From the NCBI GenBank assembly GCA_003222065.1, contig QHUV01000337.1, positions 1 through 5,888 on the forward strand: 5,888 nt of DNA, written 5' to 3'. How positions within the stretch are numbered: position 1 is the stretch's first letter; the number at the start of each line of letters is the position of its first letter. The notes beneath the pieces are model-generated. The model did not search any database. It was not told where the DNA came from and saw only the letters and a program-made list of their open reading frames with translations. A program made the position numbers and the translations under genes. The stretch comes from Gemmatimonadota bacterium (GTDB lineage: Bacteria > Gemmatimonadota > Gemmatimonadetes > Gemmatimonadales > Gemmatimonadaceae). Positions 1-5,725 of the stretch are shown here, one piece after another.

Positions 1-2538
1 CACACGAGAGAATGCCGTCACGGCATCGCGTTTGCGGCTGAGAGAGAGCAGCGTCTCGCCTAACGCGATGAGGGCGTCAAAATGATACGGATCGCGTTGC
101 AACAGGTCGATGAGCAGCGGCAGCCCGTCACCGGCACGGCCCACCTGGCGACGCAGCGCCGCGAGCTCGAGCGTCGCCTCGGCGAATGTCGGCACGGCGT
201 CGAGCGCGGCAACGAGCTCCAGCTCGGCGTCCTTGACGGCGCCTTTCGCGGCAAGCAATCGCGCCAATTGATAGCGTACGATGGCGAAGTCCTGGTCCAG
301 CGCCAACGCATGTCGATAGGCGGCAATTGCACCGTCGAGGTCACCGAGCGAGCGAGCGATGTCGCCGATCTTTTGCTGTACCTCGGCACGTGCCGGCGCG
401 ACGCGGCGCGCTGTCTCGAGGGCGGAGAGCGCCGCCGCCGGGTCGCCGGCCTCGCTCCGCGCCGTCGCCGCCAGCATGATGACCTCGATGTCCTCTGGCT
501 CGCGACCGAGCAACGCGTCGGCAATCGGTCGGGCCTCGGCACCGCGACCGAGCCTAACGAGGGACCACGCCTCCCCGATTTCGGCGAGTCGCGGCGACGC
601 ATCCGTCCCCGCCTCGCGCCGCGCTTCGCGATAGCGTTCGAGCGCTTCGCCGTGCAGTCCTTGCTTCGCGAAAACATTGCCGAGTAGGGCCTGCCCCTCG
701 GCCCGATCGGCGCCGCGCGCCATGGCGCGGCGAATCTCCGCCGCGGCACGGTCGTGCATACCCTTCGTGAGGAAGTCCGCCGCCATTTTGTATGCCGCCG
801 CTTCGCTGCCGCGCGCCGGCATCGACCCCGGTGAGGGTGCCGGCGCCAGCTCCGTGAAGAGCGTGTCGAGGAGTTTTGCATCGAAGCTGAAGTCGGCGAT
901 CGGCTCGTCGGCGCGCTTCTCGGTGCCGATCTCCGGCTGGATCGAGAGATCGGGATCCTCGTGTTGCAGATCGATGGCGAGCTCGAACTTCTGCGCGACG
1001 TAGTACGGATCGATCTCGAGCGCGAGCTTCGTCTCCCGCAACGCGCCCTCGAAGTCACCCAGACTCGAGAGCGTGAAGCTGAGATTGTAGTGCGCCTCGG
1101 CGTACCTCGGACGCGCTTGAATCGCTCGCGCGAACGCGTTCTTCGCGTCCTCGTGCTTTTTCAGATCGGCGAGGACGAGACCGATGCCGTTCCACGCTAC
1201 CGCTTGCTCGGGCACTATCGTCAGCGCCTGACGATAGGCCTCGAGGGCTTTCTGCAGGCGCTTTCCCTTGTACAGGAGCAGCGCGAAGTTGAGCCGCGCT
1301 TTGACAAACGACGGTTGCGTCTCGAGCGCGGTACCTAACGATGTCAACGCCTGATCGCCAGCGCCGTGGTGGTACAGCACGATGCCCAGATTGTTGTGCG
1401 CGAGCGCGTAGTGCGGATCGGCGGCGATCGCTTTGCGATAGCTCTCCTCCGCTTCCTTGAACCGCCCATCCTGGTGCAACGTGACGCCGCGCTCGTTCCA
1501 TAGTTTCGGACTGCTCGATTGCGAGGTGAGCAGTTGCTCATAAAGCTCGAGCGCGGCTTTGGGGTCCTTTCGAAGAAGGTGCACTTCGGCCATCGCCTGC
1601 AGCACGAGGTCGCGGTCCTCGCCCTGCTCGAGCGCCAGCTTGTACTCGCGCAACGCTTCGACGAAGTAACCCTTTTGCCGGAATGCGAGACCGAGGTTGT
1701 AGCGGGCGAGCCGTCCTTCGCCGGAGACCTGCATCTCGCGGCCGCGCCTCTCCTCGCGGGCGGCCACCGCTTCCTCGTAACGTTGGGGACGCCCCTGCTC
1801 GAGGGAGAGGTTCGGCTGCGCGCGCGACAGAGTCGGATTGAGCTTGATCGCTCGCTTCGTGACGTCGCGCGCTTCCTCGTGCCGGCCCATGTCGCCAAGC
1901 ACGAACCCCATGAGATAGAGCGCGTCGTTATTCTCCGGGTTGAGCTCCATCGCGCGCTTGAGAGCGCCCAGAGCCTCATCGTTCAAACCGCGGTTGTATA
2001 AGACCTCGCCGAGGTAGAAGTGCAGTATGGAGCTGCCGGGATCGAGCGCGATCGCGCGCTGCAGCCATTCCTGAGCGCGGCCGATGTCGCCCGCCTGTTT
2101 CTCCGCCATCGCCAACTGGAGCAGCGCGCCGACGTCTTTCGGGTGGTATTGCAGCAGCGCCGTAAACTCTTCGACCGCTTGCGGCTGTTGGCCAAGCAGC
2201 GCATACGTGCGGCCGAGCTCCCAGCGTGACTCGCGATCGGCCGGCTGGTGACGCAGGCGCTCTTTTAGCTCGGGAATGCGCTTGTCATAGTATCCCGTGT
2301 TGAAGTACGCGATCTCGAGGTTCCGCTGGGCGACCTGCATCCTCTGGTCGAGCTCGAGCGCGCGCATGAACGCCGCGACGGCCTCCTCGTGCAGCCCCTT
2401 GTTGTAATACAGGACGCCGAGATTGTTGTGCGCACCGGCATCGGAGGGATCGATGCGCTGGGCAAACGACCGCAGCACGTCCCGGTCGCGGTGGGACGTG
2501 AGCGATGGCTGGCGAACCGGCGGCGCGGAAGCGGTCAT
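1..2538 (-). CDS. Large tetratricopeptide-repeat protein (partial, runs off the low end)
   Basis: A single open frame of 846 codons runs from the ATG at 2538 to the window edge without a stop. It starts MTASAPPVRQPSLTSHRDRD and then becomes a chain of 34-residue TPR helices. Clear units include AHNNLGVLYYNKGLHEEAV (36-54), LGEVLYNRGLNDEAL (176-190), LYLMGFVLGDMGRHEEA (207-223), YNLGLAFRQKGYFVEAL (280-296), HNNLGIVLYHHGAGDQAL (381-398), WNGIGLVLADLKKHEDA (449-465) and HYNLSFTLSSLGDFEGAL (483-500). An acidic/Pro-rich linker without repeats (about 525-575) separates a second TPR block (about 580-846). There is no signal peptide or membrane segment, so it is likely a cytoplasmic scaffold. The start lies 15 nt after the cheC stop with only a weak GGGA upstream. 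Linkage suggests a role with the Che proteins, but the partner is unknown. The C terminus and any added domain lie outside the window. Confidence 0.88.
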   Translation of the reverse strand, partial: MTASAPPVRQPSLTSHRDRDVLRSFAQRIDPSDAGAHNNLGVLYYNKGLHEEAVAAFMRALELDQRMQVAQRNLEIAYFNTGYYDKRIPELKERLRHQPADRESRWELGRTYALLGQQPQAVEEFTALLQYHPKDVGALLQLAMAEKQAGDIGRAQEWLQRAIALDPGSSILHFYLGEVLYNRGLNDEALGALKRAMELNPENNDALYLMGFVLGDMGRHEEARDVTKRAIKLNPTLSRAQPNLSLEQGRPQRYEEAVAAREERRGREMQVSGEGRLARYNLGLAFRQKGYFVEALREYKLALEQGEDRDLVLQAMAEVHLLRKDPKAALELYEQLLTSQSSSPKLWNERGVTLHQDGRFKEAEESYRKAIAADPHYALAHNNLGIVLYHHGAGDQALTSLGTALETQPSFVKARLNFALLLYKGKRLQKALEAYRQALTIVPEQAVAWNGIGLVLADLKKHEDAKNAFARAIQARPRYAEAHYNLSFTLSSLGDFEGALRETKLALEIDPYYVAQKFELAIDLQHEDPDLSIQPEIGTEKRADEPIADFSFDAKLLDTLFTELAPAPSPGSMPARGSEAAAYKMAADFLTKGMHDRAAAEIRRAMARGADRAEGQALLGNVFAKQGLHGEALERYREARREAGTDASPRLAEIGEAWSLVRLGRGAEARPIADALLGREPEDIEVIMLAATARSEAGDPAAALSALETARRVAPARAEVQQKIGDIARSLGDLDGAIAAYRHALALDQDFAIVRYQLARLLAAKGAVKDAELELVAALDAVPTFAEATLELAALRRQVGRAGDGLPLLIDLLQRDPYHFDALIALGETLLSLSRKRDAVTAFSRV

Positions 2539-2553
2539 CGTCCCGGCTGATCG

Positions 2554-2985
2554 TTAGGCGACGCGCACCGCGCGTAGCAACACTTGCAGCGACGCGGGAT
2601 CCGGAAGGAGCAGAAAGAAGCCGCGCAGCTTCTCGGACAGCTTGACCATCATGAACTCGCTCTCGACGCAGAACACGTAGTCGCGTTGTGAGCTGAATTG
2701 CAGATAGGCGGTCGTCAATACCGCGGTCGACATGTCGACGGCGAGGCTCGGTGGCGACGGCAACAACATCAGATGCATGAACTCGCTCAACGCGTTCATG
2801 TACGCGGAGCTGAGGATGTTGCCGGCTTCCTTGAGGGCCGACTGCTCCATCTCGCCGAACTCCAACGACGTCCCGGCGTCGCGATGGAGCATCAGTTCGG
2901 CGAGCCGCAGCGCCGACGAACGCGGAAAGACGAGCATCGTCCGTCCGGTCAGGTCGCCTAACATGTGCATCAACACCGCCGCCAC
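2554..2985 (-). CDS. cheC: CheC-family CheY-P phosphatase, 5'-truncated by the rearrangement
   Basis: CheC-type proteins dephosphorylate CheY~P. The signature S/D-x3-E-x2-N-x22-P is complete here: S49, E53 and N56 in SALKEAGN, and P79 in LPSPPSL (numbering from the GTG at 2985). GDLTGRTMLVFP (10-21) is the conserved strand before it, and the end (FFLLLPDPASLQVLL) is also typical. Full CheC is about 200 residues and normally carries a first copy of the motif near the N terminus. Here only about 143 residues are available. The frame remains CheC-like up to codon 3000-2998 (EPDEPVAAVLMHML), then enters the inverted cheA copy and meets a stop at 3096-3094. The only common start in the remaining frame is the GTG at 2985, which has no visible Shine-Dalgarno and is probably an internal valine. 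The gene is best seen as a fragment. If expressed it would have one of two usual active sites. The TAA stop is 15 nt before the TPR gene. Confidence 0.8.
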   Translation of the reverse strand: MAAVLMHMLGDLTGRTMLVFPRSSALRLAELMLHRDAGTSLEFGEMEQSALKEAGNILSSAYMNALSEFMHLMLLPSPPSLAVDMSTAVLTTAYLQFSSQRDYVFCVESEFMMVKLSEKLRGFFLLLPDPASLQVLLRAVRVA

Positions 2986-2998
2986 CGGCTCGTCCGGC

Positions 2999-3197
2999 TC
3001 GGCGACCTTCGCGACGAAATCATGACCAGTCGTATGGTGCCGGTGTGGCAGGTGTTCGATCGCTTTCCGCGTCTCGTGCGCGACGCTTCGCGCTCACTTG
3101 GCAAGCGCATCGAATTCACCATCGAGGGGAAGGACATCGAGCTCGATCGGTCGATGCTGGACGAGATCGGCGATCCGATCGTGCACCTGCTGCGCAA
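2999..3197 (+). repeat. Displaced inverted copy of the cheA P3/P4 segment
   Basis: This is the second arm of the 199-bp perfect inverted repeat, with 585 bp between the arms (3198-3782). On the plus strand it encodes GDLRDEIMTSRMVPV onward to HLLRN, out of any gene context. Homology stops at 2998 on the cheC side and at 3198 on the cheA P5 side. It occupies the place where the end of CheA P5 and the beginning of CheC should be. The zero divergence means a recent event, gene conversion between the arms, or an artefact of amplification or assembly. Confidence 0.95.
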
Positions 3198-4798
3198 TCG
3201 CGCCGCTCGAGCCCAACGAGGTCACGCAGCCGCAGCACCGGCAGCACGTCGGCACGCAGGACGATGACCTCGCTCCCCTGCAGCGTTCGCAGCGCCGCCG
3301 CTTGCAGCTCCACCGTCTCGCTGACATGCGTCAACGGAATCGCGTACACCTCGTTCGCGGCGCGGGCGAGAAGCGCGCGGACAATGGCGAGTGTCAACGG
3401 CAAGCGAAGCGTCGCCGTCGTGCCTTGCCCCGGTTGCGACCGAATGTCGACAGCACCGCCTAACGCCCGGACCCGCGTGTAGACGGCGTCGATGCCCACG
3501 CCGCGTCCCGAGAGATCCGTAATCCGCTCCGCCGTCGAGAAGCCGGGGCGTGCGATCAGACGCAGCAGCTCTTCGTCATTGAGCGCCGCCTTCGTCGAAT
3601 CGACCAATCCGCTCACCTTGGCACGCGCCAAGACACGATCGCGGTCGATACCCCGTCCATCGTCGCTCACGCGAATGACGACCGCCGAGCGGTCGCGCGC
3701 GGCACTCAGCTTGAGCCTCCCTGCCGGGGCCTTGCCGGCCGCCGTTCGTTCCTCGGGGGCCTCGATGCCGTGATCGATGGCGTTGCGCAGCAGGTGCACG
3801 ATCGGATCGCCGATCTCGTCCAGCATCGACCGATCGAGCTCGATGTCCTTCCCCTCGATGGTGAATTCGATGCGCTTGCCAAGTGAGCGCGAAGCGTCGC
3901 GCACGAGACGCGGAAAGCGATCGAACACCTGCCACACCGGCACCATACGACTGGTCATGATTTCGTCGCGAAGGTCGCCGATCGGCGCCGCCGGTGCGCT
4001 GGCGTCGTCGCTAGGCAGCGTCGCCGGTGCCGGACTTGGCGCTCGTCTCGCCTCGGCGACCGACGGGGCCTGTCCCATTTTCTGCGCGTCGTCTTCGCCG
4101 ACGCGCACCGAGGCGACGTCGCCGGCGCCCCTGGTACCGCGCTCGATCTCGGCTTCGCTCGACGTCGTCACGATGCGGAGCGCGAAATCGTGGCCGAATT
4201 GCTCGGCTTGGAGCGATGCCACCGGCGGCACGACGATCACGACGTCACCGACACGGCGCAACGCCTGCACGATCAGAAACGCCCGCACCCCCTTGAGTGG
4301 CGTCTCGGGAGCGAGGCGGATGCGCACGAGCGTTCCCGAGCCAACGGGAGCGGGCGCGGTCCACTCGTTAGGTGACGCGTCGTCGCTCCCCGTGCTCCGG
4401 TCGCTCGCCACATTCACTCCTGGTTCGGCGAACGCGCGCAGACGTCGCAGCACCTCGGTGGTCGATACGTCGCGGCCGGCGACCGCGCCCTCGATCGCCG
4501 ATTCCAGGACGTCCGCCGAGCGGAACAGGAGGTCCATCAGCTCCCCGTTCACCGGGAGCTCGCCACGCCTAACGCGGTCCAGCAACGTCTCGAGCTCGTG
4601 CGAGAGCTCGGCGACGACGACATATCCCATCGTCGCGCTCATCCCCTTTACCGTGTGAACGGCACGAAAGATCGCGCTTATCGGCTCGGCGCTGCCGGCG
4701 GCTCCATCGCGCTCGAGCTGCAGGAGCCACTGGTTCATCGCCGAAACGTGCTCGCGACTCTCCGTCAGGAAGAGGTCGGCGTACTGGGAGGCGTCCAT
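3116..4798 (-). CDS. cheA: Chemotaxis histidine kinase CheA, rearranged: P3 helix missing, P5 truncated with a chimeric tail
   Basis: CheA autophosphorylates on its Hpt histidine and passes phosphate to CheY. Visible domains: P1/Hpt (1-125) with H48 in AVHTVKGMSATMGY; a P2-like CheY-docking domain (about 154-220, RIRLAPETPLKGVRAFLIV); a Pro/Ala/Asp-rich linker (about 225-272); the end of P3 (IGDLRDEIMTSRMVPV, 273-288); and the P4 kinase with N-box HLLRNAIDHGIE (335-346), G1 box DDGRGI (379-384), SGRGVGIDAV (430-439) and PGQGTTATLRLPL (456-468). P5 follows, starting near 469. Two oddities stand out. The first P3 dimerisation helix (normally an 'IRVd..kLd.L.nlvGELv' segment of about 50-65 residues) is absent between P272 and I273. 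P5 breaks off at about E531-D534. The last 26 residues are antisense of the inverted 199-bp copy and the TGA lies inside it. The ATG at 4798 directly follows the heptad hairpin. A normal CheA has a P5 of about 130 residues. Kinase identity is certain, but whether it works is doubtful. Confidence 0.9.
   Translation of the reverse strand: MDASQYADLFLTESREHVSAMNQWLLQLERDGAAGSAEPISAIFRAVHTVKGMSATMGYVVVAELSHELETLLDRVRRGELPVNGELMDLLFRSADVLESAIEGAVAGRDVSTTEVLRRLRAFAEPGVNVASDRSTGSDDASPNEWTAPAPVGSGTLVRIRLAPETPLKGVRAFLIVQALRRVGDVVIVVPPVASLQAEQFGHDFALRIVTTSSEAEIERGTRGAGDVASVRVGEDDAQKMGQAPSVAEARRAPSPAPATLPSDDASAPAAPIGDLRDEIMTSRMVPVWQVFDRFPRLVRDASRSLGKRIEFTIEGKDIELDRSMLDEIGDPIVHLLRNAIDHGIEAPEERTAAGKAPAGRLKLSAARDRSAVVIRVSDDGRGIDRDRVLARAKVSGLVDSTKAALNDEELLRLIARPGFSTAERITDLSGRGVGIDAVYTRVRALGGAVDIRSQPGQGTTATLRLPLTLAIVRALLARAANEVYAIPLTHVSETVELQAAALRTLQGSEVIVLRADVLPVLRLRDLVGLERRDCAAGARSDRRSRPASTDRARCPSPRW
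3783..3981 (-). repeat. Native arm of a 199-bp perfect inverted repeat (inside cheA)
   Basis: This arm codes on the minus strand for CheA residues from I273 (second codon base) to N339, covering the end of P3 and the first part of P4 including the start of the N-box. Its reverse complement equals 2999-3197 at every base I compared. The pairing rule is that position p in one arm matches 6980-p in the other. The arm is native at its downstream edge, because the N-box continues normally into AIDHGIE. At its upstream edge (3981/3982) the expected P3 helix is missing. Confidence 0.95.
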
Positions 4799-4801
4799 GC
4801 G

Positions 4802-4877
4802 CGTCGAGCGTTGGGCGTTGAGCGTTGTGCGTTTGAGCGCATTAAGGCGCTCTACGCTCCACGCTCGACGCTCGACG
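4802..4877. repeat. Opposed heptad arrays forming a hairpin in the cheY-cheA spacer
   Basis: The whole spacer between the cheY stop and the cheA ATG is repetitive. On the plus strand, 4802-4837 reads as consecutive 7-bp units close to CGTTGAG (CGTCGAG, CGTTGGG, CGTTGAG, CGTTGTG, then CGTTTGAG). After a short centre (GAGCGC-ATTAAG-GCGCTC, 4835-4852), 4850-4877 reads as four units of the reverse complement (CTCTACG, CTCCACG, CTCGACG, CTCGACG). The two arrays can pair into a long imperfect stem with a small A/T-rich loop. No obvious Shine-Dalgarno precedes cheA, so this structure is the only visible candidate for control at the junction. It could act as an attenuator, a processing site or a REP-like element. 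There is no T-run, so a classical intrinsic terminator is unlikely. Confidence 0.75.
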
Positions 4878-5240
4878 CTATCCGAGTACTCGCTGCACAG
4901 CTTCCAACACCCGCGACGGTTGGAATGGCTTCACGACGAAGTCCTTCGCGCCCGCCTGGATCGCCTCGACGACGAGTGCCTGTTGGCCCATGGCCGAGCA
5001 CATGAGAATCCGCGCCGCCGGATCGAGCTTGCAGATCTCGCGCACCGCGTCGATGCCGCCCATGTCCGGCATAACGATGTCCATCGTTACGAGGTCGGGC
5101 TTCAGCTGCCTGTACTTCTCGACCGCTTGCAGCCCCGTCTCCGCTTCGCCGACAACTTCGAACCCAGCTTGACTGAGTATGTCGCCGACCATGGTCCGCA
5201 TGAATATCGCGTCGTCGCAGATCAAAACCGTGTGGCTCAA
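4878..5240 (-). CDS. cheY: Single-domain response regulator CheY
   Basis: The 120-residue product is a lone receiver domain. All expected residues are visible: the acidic pair D9-D10 (LICDD), the phospho-acceptor D54 in VTMDIVMPDMGG, the switch serine S82 (MCSAMGQ), the aromatic switch F101, and the conserved lysine K104 in the KPF turn. There is no output domain, so it acts by binding a partner when phosphorylated by CheA. The CheC-like phosphatase downstream would be its natural off-switch. Translation starts at TTG 5240 behind a perfect AGGAGG, 8 nt after the cheW stop. The TAG stop at 4880-4878 sits at the first base of a hairpin-forming heptad array that fills the gap to cheA. Whether the target is a flagellar motor, type IV pili or something else cannot be told here. 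Confidence 0.93.
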   Translation of the reverse strand: MSHTVLICDDAIFMRTMVGDILSQAGFEVVGEAETGLQAVEKYRQLKPDLVTMDIVMPDMGGIDAVREICKLDPAARILMCSAMGQQALVVEAIQAGAKDFVVKPFQPSRVLEAVQRVLG

Positions 5241-5244
5241 GGAA

Positions 5245-5250
5245 CCTCCT
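5245..5250 (-). promoter_or_regulatory. Strong Shine-Dalgarno of cheY overlapping the cheW stop
   Basis: A full AGGAGG lies on the minus strand at 5250-5245, four bases before the TTG at 5240-5238. The TAG stop of cheW (5251-5249) shares bases with it. This decides the TTG start for cheY and indicates coupled translation of cheW and cheY. Confidence 0.8.
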
Positions 5251-5725
5251 AGGAGTGCAGGACGTGCCTGACGAGTGAGTGGATGTCGAGGAGAATGACC
5301 GTCCCGCCGTCCACGTGCGCCAGCCCACGCACGGCATCGTTGCCGGCGCTGTCGGCGATGACGTCGTCGCGCGCGGAGCCGACGACGCGAACATCCATGA
5401 CTTCCTGCACCGCGACGCCGACGACCCGCGTGCTGCCCGGCATCGACACGAGCATGATCGAGCCCTCGCCGGCCACGCGTTCACGCGTGGCCTCCAATCG
5501 GGCGCCGAGGTCGACGACCGTCACGATTGTTCCGCGGAGATTGATCAGTCCGTGGACATAGCTCGGCGCGCCCGGCAACCGCGTGGCGGCCCGAAACGGG
5601 ACAATCTCGCGAATGTCGTCGATGTCGCAGCCGTACACCGTGCTGCCGACGCGAAAGAGCAGCGTCCGGCGCTGACCGGTGCGCGGCGCGACGGGTGACT
5701 CAAAGGTGGAGGCGGTAGAAGCCAA
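5249..5725 (-). CDS. cheW: Chemotaxis coupling protein CheW
   Basis: The 158-residue product is close to the usual CheW length (about 150-170). After about 18 residues of unstructured Ser/Thr/Pro-rich leader, the CheW fold starts at RRTLLFRVGSTVYGCDIDDI (about 19-38). It continues through the hallmark HGLINLRGTIVTVVDL (58-73, with the conserved NLRG at 62-65). A second half follows (SIMLVSMPGSTRVVGVAVQEV, shown here as positions 89-109), and it ends in the typical GGTVILLDIHSLV (140-152). CheW is a cytoplasmic adaptor that links receptor tips to the P5 domain of CheA. The start is TTG at 5725, supported by a GGAG four bases upstream. It overlaps the preceding gene by 26 nt, and its TAG stop overlaps the Shine-Dalgarno of cheY, so cheW and cheY are surely co-translated. 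The domain looks intact. Confidence 0.93.
   Translation of the reverse strand: MASTASTFESPVAPRTGQRRTLLFRVGSTVYGCDIDDIREIVPFRAATRLPGAPSYVHGLINLRGTIVTVVDLGARLEATRERVAGEGSIMLVSMPGSTRVVGVAVQEVMDVRVVGSARDDVIADSAGNDAVRGLAHVDGGTVILLDIHSLVRHVLHS

Noticed and set aside
60..1058. Long minus-strand frame rich in Arg and Ser over the TPR gene (also 1055-1501, 1344-1979, 1983-2204, 2265-2465)
   Set aside because: These are out-of-frame shadows. The continuous TPR frame covers all of them from the ATG at 2538 to base 1, with recognisable repeats throughout.
2965..3267. Plus-strand frame that contains the CheA segment GDLRDEIMTSRMVPV
   Set aside because: It is not a gene. It arises because the inverted copy puts the cheA sense sequence on the plus strand, flanked by antisense of cheC and of the P5 region.
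3045..3935. Two ORFs with the same N-terminal 51 residues (plus 3045-3482 and minus 3576-3935), suggestive of a duplicated small gene
   Set aside because: The shared part is a wrong-frame translation of the 199-bp repeat. The composition is shadow-like and the frames lie within cheA.
2999..3981. Insertion sequence or transposon as the source of the inverted repeat
   Set aside because: The arms are cheA coding sequence and the DNA between them is cheA as well. There is no transposase and no target-site duplication visible.
3777..4658. 293-residue plus-strand ORF opposite cheA
   Set aside because: It is a GC-rich antisense frame with low-complexity Ser/Arg/Thr content, while cheA on the other strand has clear family motifs over the same bases.
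4838..4852. Intrinsic terminator after cheY
   Set aside because: A stem is possible but no run of T follows on the transcribed strand, and a co-directional che gene follows at once.
5471..5492. Perfect 10-bp palindrome with a 2-nt centre (GGCCACGCGT / ACGCGTGGCC)
   Set aside because: It lies in the middle of cheW and encodes an ordinary charged loop (ATRERVA). There is no promoter context, so I treat it as chance in GC-rich coding DNA.
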